Shown: in pieces, positions 1-8,980 of the stretch
Numbering within the stretch: position 1 is the stretch's first letter
Layout of the letters: each line of letters opens with the position of its first letter
NCBI RefSeq assembly: GCF_900176365.1
Contig: NZ_FWXY01000007.1
Location: 143,334 to 207,333, forward strand
Reading direction: 5' to 3'
DNA length: 64,000 nt
DNA from: Desulfocicer vacuolatum DSM 3385
GTDB lineage: Bacteria > Desulfobacterota > Desulfobacteria > Desulfobacterales > Desulfobacteraceae
Program-made: the position numbers and the translations under genes
Notes under the pieces: generated by a model
What the model was told of the DNA's origin: nothing
What the model saw: only the letters and a program-made list of their open reading frames with translations
Database searches by the model: none

Positions 1-1725
1 ATTGTCTGGCTTACCAACGATTTTGATCCTGTTTTTTCATCCCCCAAAGCGCTAAAAGGGGGGCAGCTTCGATCGGCCATCCTAAGTTTTCCCATGACAT
101 TCAGAACCGTGGGACCCGATGCCAACGGCAGTTTTAGAAGTGCTGTTCTGGATAACCAGCTCTCCCTTGTGAATATTCATCCCAACACCGGTAATATCAT
201 ACCGGAACTTGCCACCCACTGGGCCTTTGGAAATGATAATAAAACAATGTATTTCCGGTTGAATAAAAAGGCAAGGTGGTCCGATGGCACCTCTGTAACC
301 GCCTGGGACTTTGCCTATACCTTGACTTTCATGCGTTCACAGCACATTGTGGCGCCCTGGTACAATGATTATTACACCAAAGAAATTGAATCGGTGACGG
401 TTTATGATGATTACACCCTGGCTGTTAAAAGCACCAAGGCCCAGCCGGATCTTCACTTAAGGGTTGCCATTGCTCCCACACCACAACACTTTTATGGTAC
501 CCTGGATGAAAATTTTGTCCATGAATATAATTGGGAAGTGGTGCCCAACACCGGGGCCTATCAGATTTCCGATTTTAAAAAGGGAAAATATATCCATTTT
601 CTGCGAAAGAAAAACTGGTGGGCCAGTGATTTAAAATATTTTAAAAATCGCTTTAATGTGGACCTGGTTAAGTTCACCGTTATCCGGGACTTTAACATGC
701 TCTGGGAATATTTTAAAAAGGGGCGGGTGGATCTGTTTTCCCTGACCATGCCCAAATACTGGTACAACAGATCAGACACCGATGTGGTGAATAAAGGGTA
801 TGTAAAACGCATCTGGTTTTTCAATGATACCCAGCAGTCGGCATCGGGATTGTGGCTCAACTGTGACAAGCCCGTTTTCCAGGATGTCCGGGTGCGCTAC
901 GCCTTTGCCCATGCCATGGATGTGGACCGGGTGATTGAAAAGGTACTCCGGGGAGATTACTTCCGGCTGGACCAGGCCTATGTGGGATATGGTGATTATA
1001 CCAACCCCGGGATCAAACCCCGGAATTTTTCCATAGAAAAGGTGGAGGCCCTGATGACAGAGGCTGGATGGCACCGGGGCAGTGACGGTATCTGGCAACG
1101 TGATAATGTTCGATTTTCCGTGGAGGTCACCTATGGGTTTGAGGGGCACACCCCCCGCCTGGTGGTTTTAAAAGAGCAGGCCCAAAAGGCCGGTGTGGAG
1201 TTGCGGCTCCAGAAATTGGACAGTACAGCTGCTTTTAAAAAATTTCTGGAAAAAAAGCATGATGTGGCCTGGATGGGATGGAGCACCTCCCTTCGTCCTT
1301 CATATTGGCAAAGCTGGCATTCGGACAATGCCCATGCTGTACAGACCAACAATATCACCAACACCGATGATCCTGAACTGGACAATTTAATTGATCAGTA
1401 CAGAGCAAGTCTGGACGAGGAACAGCGCAAAACCCTTTCCCAAAAAATCCAGGCTGTGATACATCGCCAAGGGGCCTTTGTGCCCACATTCATGGTTCCT
1501 TATGTTCGCCATGGTTTCTGGCGCTGGATGCAATTGCCTGAATTCCACGGGACCAAGGTGTCAGACGCTTTGTTTGATCCTTTTTCTGCCATGACAGGGG
1601 GACTGTTCTGGTTTGACCGGGATATACATGAGCAAACCCTGGCTGCCATGAAACAGGGAAAAACCTTTCCCCCTGAAACCATTGTGGATGATCATTTCAG
1701 GCCCGGAGGCCATGGTGAACAATAG
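1..1725 (+). CDS. Oligopeptide ABC transporter substrate-binding protein (family 5), 5' truncated
   Basis: The reading frame is open from base 1, so the gene starts upstream of the window; the ATG at 94 is internal. About 570 residues are visible and no signal peptide can be seen. The protein matches the SBP family 5 (OppA/YejA-like) pattern: a 'NIIPELATHW' segment, 'WSDGTSVTAWDFAYT', a 'LWLNCDKPVFQDVRVRYAFA' type hinge region and a 'GDYTNPGI' loop. It should bind peptides or similar ligands in the periplasm and deliver them to a membrane permease. It overlaps the next gene, an OppD-like ATPase, by 14 bp, so the genes are translationally coupled; the permeases are presumably upstream (inference). 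Ligand specificity cannot be read from the sequence. Confidence 0.9.
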   Translation: MVWLTNDFDPVFSSPKALKGGQLRSAILSFPMTFRTVGPDANGSFRSAVLDNQLSLVNIHPNTGNIIPELATHWAFGNDNKTMYFRLNKKARWSDGTSVTAWDFAYTLTFMRSQHIVAPWYNDYYTKEIESVTVYDDYTLAVKSTKAQPDLHLRVAIAPTPQHFYGTLDENFVHEYNWEVVPNTGAYQISDFKKGKYIHFLRKKNWWASDLKYFKNRFNVDLVKFTVIRDFNMLWEYFKKGRVDLFSLTMPKYWYNRSDTDVVNKGYVKRIWFFNDTQQSASGLWLNCDKPVFQDVRVRYAFAHAMDVDRVIEKVLRGDYFRLDQAYVGYGDYTNPGIKPRNFSIEKVEALMTEAGWHRGSDGIWQRDNVRFSVEVTYGFEGHTPRLVVLKEQAQKAGVELRLQKLDSTAAFKKFLEKKHDVAWMGWSTSLRPSYWQSWHSDNAHAVQTNNITNTDDPELDNLIDQYRASLDEEQRKTLSQKIQAVIHRQGAFVPTFMVPYVRHGFWRWMQLPEFHGTKVSDALFDPFSAMTGGLFWFDRDIHEQTLAAMKQGKTFPPETIVDDHFRPGGHGEQ

Positions 1726-2743
1726 GGTGTGTTGCTCTCCGGAAACAGGAGCTGTTTTTCCCCTGCTGCAGGTGGATGGCCTTGTTACGGCCTTTGACAC
1801 GGAAAAGGGCTGTGTGAATGCCGTGGACGGTGCCTCATTTTCCATGGCCCCGGGAACGACATTGGGCATTGTGGGGGAGTCCGGGTGTGGGAAAAGTGTC
1901 ACAGCCCTTTCCATCATGGGGCTTCTACCCCGACCTTCCGGACGGATTGTATCCGGGCACATTGTGTTTGACGGCAAAGATCTTCCCACGCTTTCCCCAA
2001 AGGAGATGCAGGCCATCCGGGGCAGACGCATGTCCATGATTTTCCAGGAACCCATGACGGCATTGAACCCTGTGCAACGCATTGGATCCCAGATCAATGA
2101 AATTTATGCCATTCATTTTCCCGGCATGACAAAAAAACAGCGCACCAGGGGCGCTGTGACCATGCTTTCCCAGGTGGGAATTGCTGAACCGTCAATGGTG
2201 ATGAATAATTATCCCCACCAGCTTTCTGGAGGGATGCGTCAACGGGTGATGATCGCCATGGCCCTGGCATCCTCACCGGATATTCTCATTGCCGATGAAC
2301 CCACCACAGCTCTGGATGTAACGGTCCAGGCCCAGATTCTGGAATTGATAAAGGAGCTCCAGGGAAAAATGGGCATGTCTGTGATGCTCATCACCCATGA
2401 TCTTGGGGTCATTGCCGAGAACTGCGATGATGCCGTGGTGATGTACGGGGGCAGGGTGGTGGAGCGGGCAGGGGTGAAGGATTTGTTTAAAAATCCCTTT
2501 CATCCCTACACAAAGGGGCTCATTTCATCCATACCCGGTCTGGCTGAAAAGCCAAAATCGCTGCTTCCCACCATTAAAGGCCGGGTGCCCTCCCTGGATA
2601 AAATGCCCTTGGGATGTCGTTTTTCCAATCGATGTCCCCATGTCATGGATATCTGCCACACCACCCCCCCTCCAGAAACATTGGTGGGAGTTTCCCGGGG
2701 ACATTTTGCATCTTGTTATCTTCCGGGGGAAAGCCGTGACTGA
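1712..2743 (+). CDS. Oligopeptide ABC transporter ATP-binding protein, OppD/DppD-like
   Basis: A 343-residue ABC ATPase. Visible motifs are Walker A (GESGCGKS), the signature LSGGMRQRV and Walker B followed by DEPTTALDV. The C-terminal oligopeptide-transporter extension, with the [15 protein letters not shown] cysteine cluster, is typical of the OppD/DppD/OppF class. I chose ATG 1712 because GGAG lies 5 nt upstream; an in-frame TTG at 1682 and ATG at 1688 are alternatives. It overlaps the binding-protein gene by 14 bp and the following ATPase gene by 8 bp. With its partner it should power import of peptides or nickel-chelate-like ligands; the exact substrate is unknown. Confidence 0.92.
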   Translation: MVNNRVCCSPETGAVFPLLQVDGLVTAFDTEKGCVNAVDGASFSMAPGTTLGIVGESGCGKSVTALSIMGLLPRPSGRIVSGHIVFDGKDLPTLSPKEMQAIRGRRMSMIFQEPMTALNPVQRIGSQINEIYAIHFPGMTKKQRTRGAVTMLSQVGIAEPSMVMNNYPHQLSGGMRQRVMIAMALASSPDILIADEPTTALDVTVQAQILELIKELQGKMGMSVMLITHDLGVIAENCDDAVVMYGGRVVERAGVKDLFKNPFHPYTKGLISSIPGLAEKPKSLLPTIKGRVPSLDKMPLGCRFSNRCPHVMDICHTTPPPETLVGVSRGHFASCYLPGESRD

Positions 2744-3764
2744 TTCCAGAAAACATGACCAGGCCAACGGGGCCGTTGAGACTTCCCTTGATTCCGGTAA
2801 TATCCTGAGCGTCTCAGGGCTGACAAAGCACTTTCCTGTGCGAGGCGGGATTTTTCTGGGGCAGACAGGGGTGGTGCATGCGGTGGATGATGTCTCTTTT
2901 TCCATAAAAAAAGGCGAAACACTGGGCCTTGTGGGGGAATCCGGATGCGGAAAAACCACCCTGGGAAGATGTGTTATGGGGCTCTATCCCCCCACCGCAG
3001 GTAAGGTGTTTCTCCATGGTAAAAATATGGCCCTGGAAAATTCCCGGCAGATGAAATCCATGCGTTTACAGATGCAGATGATCTTTCAAGATCCGTTTGA
3101 ATCCTTGAATGCCAGGCATACCGTTGGAGAGATTCTCCGGGAAAAATATATTATTCATGGTAAAAAAAGGGTGGGAACCGATCAAGAGATTAAAACCTTG
3201 CTGGAGCGAGTGGGGTTATCCGGGGATGACATTCATCGGTTCCCCCATGAATTCAGCGGTGGCCAGCGCCAGCGCATCGGCATTGCCCGGGCCATCTCCT
3301 TGAATCCCCGGGTGGTGATATGTGACGAGCCGGTATCGGCCCTGGATGTTTCTGTTCAGTCACAGATTCTCAATTTAATGGTGACGCTACAGCGGGAGAT
3401 GGGGCTGACCTATCTGTTCATCTCCCATGACCTTGCCGTTGTCAAGCATGTGTCCGACCGCATTGCCGTGATGTATCTGGGGAAAATTGTGGAGTTTACA
3501 ACGGCCCGGGCCCTTTATAAACATCCTTATCACCCGTATACCCGGGCTCTTTTATCTGCCATTCCCCTACCGGACCCCCTGGCCCGGAAACAGCGCATTA
3601 TTCTCAAGGGGGAGGTGCCCTCCCCTGAAACTCCCCCACCGGGATGTCGATTTCATACCCGCTGCCCCCATGTCATGGATATATGTTCCACAAAGGAGCC
3701 GAAGCTGAAACCATTAAAAGTGCAGGGCAGCCCTCATTTAACGGCCTGTCATCTGTACTTTTGA
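2736..3764 (+). CDS. Oligopeptide ABC transporter ATP-binding protein, OppF/DppF-like
   Basis: A 342-residue second ATPase of the transporter. Walker A is GESGCGKTT, the signature is FSGGQRQRIGIARA, and Walker B runs into CDEPVSALDVS. It ends with the same cysteine-bearing C-terminal tail as its neighbour ([15 protein letters not shown]). The GTG at 2736 is the likely start, with a purine-rich GGGGGA 5 nt upstream; the upstream ATG at 2640 would give an unrelated extension overlapping oppD by about 100 bp. It forms a heterodimeric motor with the preceding gene product. The operon seems to stop here, because repeat element B follows. Confidence 0.92.
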   Translation: MTDSRKHDQANGAVETSLDSGNILSVSGLTKHFPVRGGIFLGQTGVVHAVDDVSFSIKKGETLGLVGESGCGKTTLGRCVMGLYPPTAGKVFLHGKNMALENSRQMKSMRLQMQMIFQDPFESLNARHTVGEILREKYIIHGKKRVGTDQEIKTLLERVGLSGDDIHRFPHEFSGGQRQRIGIARAISLNPRVVICDEPVSALDVSVQSQILNLMVTLQREMGLTYLFISHDLAVVKHVSDRIAVMYLGKIVEFTTARALYKHPYHPYTRALLSAIPLPDPLARKQRIILKGEVPSPETPPPGCRFHTRCPHVMDICSTKEPKLKPLKVQGSPHLTACHLYF

Positions 3765-3795
3765 TACTTTAGATTGCGATGTTCAATTGCCTTCA

Positions 3796-3950
3796 GCAGA
3801 GCCCCCCCCGAGGGGTAATAGGAACCAGCCAATGGAGCTGTCTACAGTTCCGGGCCGGGACCATTACCTCTCGGGGGGCGGCATAATACCATTTGGCTCC
3901 GCGTCTACGACCCTATATTCGTTATGTCCACCAGGACATGATGCCCGTTT
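3796..3950 (+). repeat. Interspersed structured repeat, family B, copy 1
   Basis: About 155 bp, closely similar to 7611-7766. Left arm CCCCCCGAGGGGTAAT pairs with right arm ATTACCTCTCGGGGGG; an inner GGAAC pairs with GTTCC around a conserved TGTCTAC segment. A 3' extension (conserved GCGTCTACGACC) ends in a small GTCC/GGAC hairpin. It fills the gap between the convergent oppF and topA genes. No coding potential is seen. Confidence 0.75.
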
Positions 3951-3980
3951 ATATGAAACAAAGAGTCCTATGGTGTTAAA

Positions 3981-6266
3981 TTATTCCCGGGTCTCTTCCA
4001 CCTTTTGTTTGTATCCACATCCTTTGGTGGGACATTTTAAAATTTTTCCTTCTTTTTTCGTCTCCTTTTCCACCAGATAAAGGGAGTCACACTGGGGGCA
4101 AGGCAGGTTAACCGGTTTATCCCAGGAAGCAAAGGTGCAGTCGGGATAGCGGTTGCACCCATAAAATATTTTTCCCCTGCGGGAGCGCTTTTCCACAATT
4201 TTCCCCTGGCAATCCTTTTCCGGACAGTCAACGTTGATTTCAGCCCCGGCCTGATCTCCAAAAACCGATTCTGTGTGTTTACAGTCAGGATACCCGGTGC
4301 AGGCAAGAAATTCTCCGTACCGTCCTTCTTTTTTCACCATGGGTTTTCCACATTTTTCACAATCCTTTACCTTGGTGTTGTCCACCTTGGTTTCATGGAT
4401 TTCGATTTTGCCCTTTTCATCCCGGGTGTAGTTGCTTGAAAAGGTGCACTCAGGATATCCGGTGCAGGCAATGAAGTGACCGTTTCGGCCCATTTTAATA
4501 TTGAGCGGTTTTCCACAAAGGGGGCATGTAAGATCAGTGGACATGCCAACGCCCTTGACACTGAGCATATTTTCCTGGGCATATTCAAGTTTTTCTTTGA
4601 AAGGTGTGTAAAATTCATTGAGAACATCAATGGCTTTGGTGGAGCCGTTTTCAATGCTGTCCAGGTTATTTTCCATCTTTGCCGTAAAGGTGGCATCCAA
4701 TATTTCTGGAAACGATTCCACCAGCAGCTCATTGACGATGAACCCCAGCTCATTGGGCATGAAATAGCGTTTTACAAGATCCACATATCCTTTGTCCCGG
4801 ATGGTGGATAAAATAGAGGCATAGGTACTGGGGCGGCCAATACCGTTTTCTTCAAGCTCCTTGACAAGGGAGGCTTCTGAAAATCGCGGGGGCGGTTTGG
4901 TGAAGTGCTGTTTGGGGATGATCTGTTTTAATTTGAGAACATCTGCCTTTGTCATCTCCGGCAGGAGTTGTTTTTCCTTTTCTTTTTTGCCATTGGCATC
5001 ATCTGTGCTGTAAAGGGCCATGAAACCCTGAAATTTCACCGTGCTGCCCCCCACGGTAAAGGTGTAGTGGCCTGCCTGGATGGAGATGGTTTTCTGGTCA
5101 ATGAGGGCCTGGGACATCTGGGAGGCCATGAACCGTTTCCAGATAAGATCATAAAGTTTAAACTGGTCCTGGCTGAGAAATGGCTGAACCTTGCCCGGTG
5201 TGTTCAACACCGATGTGGGACGGATGGCCTCATGGGCATCCTGGGCTTTGTTTTTATTTTTAAAATACCGGGGAGAATCAAGGGAAAATTCTTTTCCAAA
5301 CTTTTCCCGGATCAGTTCCTGGGCTGCCAGGGCTGCTTCATCGGCAATACGGGTGGAGTCGGTACGCATATAGGTGATGAGACCTTCGGGGCCGCCGGAA
5401 CCGATTTCAATGCCTTCATAGAGCTGCTGGGCCACCATCATGGTCTTTTTGGCAGAAAACTTTAAACGGTTGATGGCATCCTGCTGCATCTTACTGGTGA
5501 TAAACGGAGGCTGTGGGTTCCTTTTAATGGTTTTTTTGTTTATTTTTTCCACCACAAAGTCGCTGGATTCCAGCTCCTTTACAATGGCAGCCGAAGTATC
5601 GCCATCGGGGATGGCAATTTTTTTACCGTCTTTCCGGGCCAGCTGGGCCGTAAATTCAGGAGGGGTGTTTGCGGTGAGATCCGCTGCAATGGTCCAGTAT
5701 TCCTGGGGTTCAAAGGCCCGGATCTCGCGCTCTCTGTCACAGATGATTTTAACGGCAACAGATTGAACCCGTCCGGCACTGAGTCCGCCCTGGACCCGTC
5801 TCCACAGCAGTGGAGAGATCTGATAGCCCACCAGCCGATCAAGGGTTCTTCTGGCCTGCTGGGCTTCGTATCGGTCTGTATTTAGGTCCATGGGATTGTT
5901 CAGTGCATCGGTGATCCCCTTTTTTGTGAGCTCATGGATGAGAACCCTGTAAAAGGATCTGCCTTTTTTTTTCAAAATATCCGCAGCATGGAATGCAATG
6001 GCTTCCCCTTCGCGGTCAGGGTCAGGGGCCAGATAGACGGTGTCGCTGTCACCGGCCAGTTTTTTCATGGCCTGGATTACCTTGGATTTTCCCTTGATCT
6101 GGAGATATTTGGCTTTGAAATCCTTTTCAATATCAATGCCCAGCTCTTTTTGGGGAAGATCCTTTATGTGCCCTGCAGTGGCAGTGACATTGTACTTTTT
6201 CCCAAGATATTTCTTAAGGGTCTTGACTTTGGTGGGGGACTCGACAATTAGAAGTGGTTTGCTCAC
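3981..6266 (-). CDS. topA: DNA topoisomerase I (type IA)
   Basis: A 761-residue type IA topoisomerase that relaxes negative supercoils. The N-terminal TOPRIM domain starts at once (LLIVESPTKVKTLKKYLG) with the acidic DPDREGEAIA motif; the catalytic tyrosine is in GLITYMRTDSTRI. The C-terminus carries four cysteine-rich zinc-ribbon modules (CPLCGKP, CEKCGKPM, CPEKDCQGK, CPQCDSLY). Start choice: GTG at 6266, with GAGGAAA just upstream and a GTGA overlap with the dprA stop codon; a start further upstream would add 23 non-homologous residues. It is translationally coupled to dprA, a common gene pair. Likely essential. Confidence 0.97.
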   Translation of the reverse strand: MSKPLLIVESPTKVKTLKKYLGKKYNVTATAGHIKDLPQKELGIDIEKDFKAKYLQIKGKSKVIQAMKKLAGDSDTVYLAPDPDREGEAIAFHAADILKKKGRSFYRVLIHELTKKGITDALNNPMDLNTDRYEAQQARRTLDRLVGYQISPLLWRRVQGGLSAGRVQSVAVKIICDREREIRAFEPQEYWTIAADLTANTPPEFTAQLARKDGKKIAIPDGDTSAAIVKELESSDFVVEKINKKTIKRNPQPPFITSKMQQDAINRLKFSAKKTMMVAQQLYEGIEIGSGGPEGLITYMRTDSTRIADEAALAAQELIREKFGKEFSLDSPRYFKNKNKAQDAHEAIRPTSVLNTPGKVQPFLSQDQFKLYDLIWKRFMASQMSQALIDQKTISIQAGHYTFTVGGSTVKFQGFMALYSTDDANGKKEKEKQLLPEMTKADVLKLKQIIPKQHFTKPPPRFSEASLVKELEENGIGRPSTYASILSTIRDKGYVDLVKRYFMPNELGFIVNELLVESFPEILDATFTAKMENNLDSIENGSTKAIDVLNEFYTPFKEKLEYAQENMLSVKGVGMSTDLTCPLCGKPLNIKMGRNGHFIACTGYPECTFSSNYTRDEKGKIEIHETKVDNTKVKDCEKCGKPMVKKEGRYGEFLACTGYPDCKHTESVFGDQAGAEINVDCPEKDCQGKIVEKRSRRGKIFYGCNRYPDCTFASWDKPVNLPCPQCDSLYLVEKETKKEGKILKCPTKGCGYKQKVEETRE

Positions 6267-7390
6267 GGTGTTTCCTCTACGGTGAAAAAAAATTTTCCCG
6301 GTGTCTGTTTGATCACACCTTTCAGTTCCAGGCATAAAAGTGATGCATTGACTGCCCCTGCATCAAGGCCGGAGGTTTCGATGATGGTATCTATGTGGAC
6401 GGGATAGGGCCCCAGGCAATTAAGAATCTTTGCATGGACGCTGTCCGGTTCTAAAAAATGGGTTTCTGTTCCACCCGGAGCAGCAATGGGCTGGGATGGA
6501 GGGGATTGGTGCACCAGGTGGCCCAACTCCTCAATGACATCCAGCTCGTTCTCCACAAGTTTGGCTCCCTGTTTTAAAAGGGCATGGGTCCCGGTGCTTT
6601 TAAAGGAGTGTATGCTGCCCGGTACGGCAAACATTTCCCGGTTGTATTCGGCGGTGAGCCGGGCCGTGATGAGTGAACCGCTTTTGGCTGCGGCCTCCAC
6701 AACAACGGTACCGGTGGACATGCCAGCAATGATCCGGTTTCTCATGGGAAAATGATGGGCATCCGGTGAGCTGTGAATGGGCAATTCTGATATCACTGCA
6801 CCGTTGTCTGCAATCTCATGGTAAAGTTGTCTATTTTCCCGGGGGTAGATGATTTTTAAGCCGCACCCCATCACGGCAAGGGTCCTGCCCCGGGCATGGA
6901 TGGCACCTTTGTGGGCCGCAGTATCAATGCCCATGGCCATGCCGCTGACAATTTGAAACCCCCGGGCTGCAAGTTTGCACCCCAGCTTAAATGCGGTGTC
7001 AATGCCATAGGCCGTTGCCTGTCGTGATCCGACAATGGCAATGCAGGGAGCGATATTATCAAGGGTGCCAAGGTAGGTCAGGATGGGGGGTGGGTCTGGA
7101 ATGTGCAGGAGAAGTTCCGGGTAATGGGGATCAGTGAGGGCAGCAATTTTAAAGCCGCAGCGTTCAATGGCACGAATTTCATCATCGGGGCAATGGGTTC
7201 GATTTTTGTGAATACCTTTGAAAATCCGGGGCCCCATGCCTTTGATTGCCTTGAGTTCATGGTCCGGTGCGTCAAATACCCCCTGGGGTGATCCAAAGGT
7301 TGTGATCAGTCGTTTAAACGTCACACTTCCCAGCCCGGGAACATTTTTAAGCGCAAACCAGGGTCTATATTTATCAATGAGCCCGTTCAT
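6263..7390 (-). CDS. dprA: DNA-processing protein DprA (Smf)
   Basis: A 375-residue DprA/Smf protein that loads RecA on incoming single-stranded DNA. An N-terminal helix-hairpin-helix/SAM-like segment (residues 1-70) precedes the Rossmann-like core with IVGSRQATAYG, SGMAMGIDTAAHKGA and the MRNRIIAGMS motif; a C-terminal winged-helix-like segment follows (residues 300-375). It is upstream of and overlaps topA by 4 bp. No good Shine-Dalgarno sequence is visible before ATG 7390, so the start is moderately certain. Its role in an organism not known to be competent could be recombination housekeeping (inference). Confidence 0.95.
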   Translation of the reverse strand: MNGLIDKYRPWFALKNVPGLGSVTFKRLITTFGSPQGVFDAPDHELKAIKGMGPRIFKGIHKNRTHCPDDEIRAIERCGFKIAALTDPHYPELLLHIPDPPPILTYLGTLDNIAPCIAIVGSRQATAYGIDTAFKLGCKLAARGFQIVSGMAMGIDTAAHKGAIHARGRTLAVMGCGLKIIYPRENRQLYHEIADNGAVISELPIHSSPDAHHFPMRNRIIAGMSTGTVVVEAAAKSGSLITARLTAEYNREMFAVPGSIHSFKSTGTHALLKQGAKLVENELDVIEELGHLVHQSPPSQPIAAPGGTETHFLEPDSVHAKILNCLGPYPVHIDTIIETSGLDAGAVNASLLCLELKGVIKQTPGKFFFTVEETP

Positions 7391-7491
7391 TTGATGGAGT
7401 TTTGTGGGTTTCGGGTTTCATAAAAAAATAGTTGATATACTCCTTGCAGGTGATATCCCCATTGTTCAAATATCCGGTAAATTATCTTTTT

Positions 7492-7582
7492 TATATGAAA
7501 TACTCCACAAATCTGTGGAGTATTTCTGCTTTTGTTGTGGGCGGAACGAGGTCAGAATAAGATCTGCCCGTGGCAGTTATAT
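7492..7582 (+). repeat. Interspersed two-stem repeat, family A, copy 1
   Basis: A 91-bp copy. Stem 1 is GAAATACTCC pairing with GGAGTATTTC, stem 2 is GGGCGGA...TCTGCCC, and it ends in the family hallmark GGCAGTTATAT. A ~30-bp extension (GCAGCCTCCAAGGCAAGC) links it to the family B copy that follows. With that copy it fills the 448-bp gap between secF and dprA; no gene is seen there. Confidence 0.85.
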
Positions 7583-7610
7583 AGAATGCAGCCTCCAAGG
7601 CAAGCTAAGG

Positions 7611-7766
7611 CAGAGCCGCCCATCTGATGGGCAATAGGAACCGGATAATTGAGCTGTCTACAGTTCCGGTCCGGGCCCATTGCCCATCGGGGGGCGGCAG
7701 TATAATACCATTTGGCTCCGCGTCTACGACCCTATATTTGTTGTGTCCCACAGGACATGCCCGTTA
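7611..7766 (+). repeat. Interspersed structured repeat, family B, copy 2
   Basis: Second near full-length copy of family B. Arms GATGGGCAAT and ATTGCCCATC replace the GAGGGGTAAT/ATTACCTCTC arms of copy 1, so the pairing is kept while the bases differ. The same 3' extension with GCGTCTACGACC and a GTCC/GGAC hairpin follows. Confidence 0.75.
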
Positions 7767-7810
7767 TCCGGGTCTATTAACATATCAAGTGCTATGTTAA
7801 TAGAATAAAA

Positions 7811-7848
7811 TGGATGAATATGGGGGGCAGCCGAATATTTACCGGTTT
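7811..7848 (+). repeat. Partial family D palindromic repeat overlapping the secF stop codon
   Basis: It matches the right end of the family D element (GGGG..GC..CCGAATATTTAC). The minus-strand reading of its terminal GGTAAATATTCGG supplies the TAA stop codon of secF. Only about 38 bp of the ~130-bp element are recognisable. Confidence 0.55.
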
Positions 7849-8873
7849 TTTTTGTCCGTGAGAAGTACAATGGGACTTGCAACAAAAACAGATGAATAGG
7901 TCCCGATGAGTACTCCGGCAATCATGGCAAAGGCAAAGTTATGAATAATTTCTCCCCCCAGAAACAGCAGGGAAAAAAGTACAATCAATGTGGTCAAAGA
8001 GGTCAGGATGGTCCGGCTCAATGTCTCATTGATGCTTTTATTGATAATTTCCATCATGGTCAGTTTTCTGGCCTGGATGTTATTTTCCCGGATTCTGTCA
8101 AATACAATGATGGTATCATTAAGGGAATAACCGATAATGGTCAACAATGCAGCAATGATGGGCAGGGAAAACTCATAATCCAATATGGAAAAAAGGCCCA
8201 CAGTGATAAATACGTCATGGATCAGCGCCACAATGGCTCCCATGGCATATTTCAGCTCCAGATACCAGAACAGTACCAGCGTGACAAGCAGGGCCGCTGC
8301 AATGAGAATGGGCATACTCATGTTAAAGATGGATAAAAAGTATACGGCTGACATCAATGCACCGGCAGTGACACCGGAGAGAACCCATTTCATTTCAAAA
8401 CGACCTGAAATATAAATGGTGATGAAAAGCAGTGAGTAGAACATGGCAAGCAGGGCCTGTTTTCTCAGGTCCTTTCCCACCTGGGGACCCACCATCTCCA
8501 CCCGTCGAATATCCGGGGCAGAACCGGTGGCACTTTCCAGGGCCTGGGTAATGGCCTGGGAAAATCCCTGGCCGGTCATGTCCGGTGTGCCGGTTCTTAT
8601 GAGAAATTCATTTTCACCGGGGTTACCGAAATTTTGAACAGAGGAATTGGCAATGCCGATCTGTTCAAGGCCTGAGCGTATATCCTGGATGGCAGGGGTT
8701 TTGTCAAATTTTACCTGCACAAGGGTGCCTCCGGCAAAATCAATGCCGTAATTGGGACCCTGGTGGATGATAAGCGAAATAAAACTGATGATTACCAGGG
8801 CCAGGGAAAAAGAAAATCCCAGTTTTCGTTTTCCTATAAAGTCAATGCTGGTGCCGGGTTTGATAAACTGCAT
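7839..8873 (-). CDS. secF: Protein translocase subunit SecF
   Basis: A 344-residue SecF that works with SecD and YajC in proton-motive-force-driven protein export. It has one N-terminal transmembrane helix, the periplasmic P1-like segment beginning GIDFAGGTLVQVKF, then five more membrane helices (residues about 140-330), including the family segment SLNDTIIVFDRIREN. A clear AAGGAGA Shine-Dalgarno precedes ATG 8873. It is separated from secD by a family A repeat rather than being directly coupled, which is unusual. Its own stop codon comes from a family D repeat end. Confidence 0.97.
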   Translation of the reverse strand: MQFIKPGTSIDFIGKRKLGFSFSLALVIISFISLIIHQGPNYGIDFAGGTLVQVKFDKTPAIQDIRSGLEQIGIANSSVQNFGNPGENEFLIRTGTPDMTGQGFSQAITQALESATGSAPDIRRVEMVGPQVGKDLRKQALLAMFYSLLFITIYISGRFEMKWVLSGVTAGALMSAVYFLSIFNMSMPILIAAALLVTLVLFWYLELKYAMGAIVALIHDVFITVGLFSILDYEFSLPIIAALLTIIGYSLNDTIIVFDRIRENNIQARKLTMMEIINKSINETLSRTILTSLTTLIVLFSLLFLGGEIIHNFAFAMIAGVLIGTYSSVFVASPIVLLTDKKNR

Positions 8874-8889
8874 GGATGTTTATCTCCTT

Positions 8890-8980
8890 TATATGAAATA
8901 CTCCGCAATTCAGGAGCATATTTCAAGCTTCGTTGTGGGCAGATCCGGATCAGACTACGGTCTGCCCGTGGCAGTTATAT
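8890..8980 (+). repeat. Interspersed two-stem repeat, family A, copy 2
   Basis: A 91-bp copy placed exactly between secD and secF. Its terminal TTATAT, read on the minus strand as ATA TAA, gives secD its last isoleucine and stop codon. Its other end abuts the secF ribosome-binding site. Both stems are present, though stem 1 is imperfect. Confidence 0.85.
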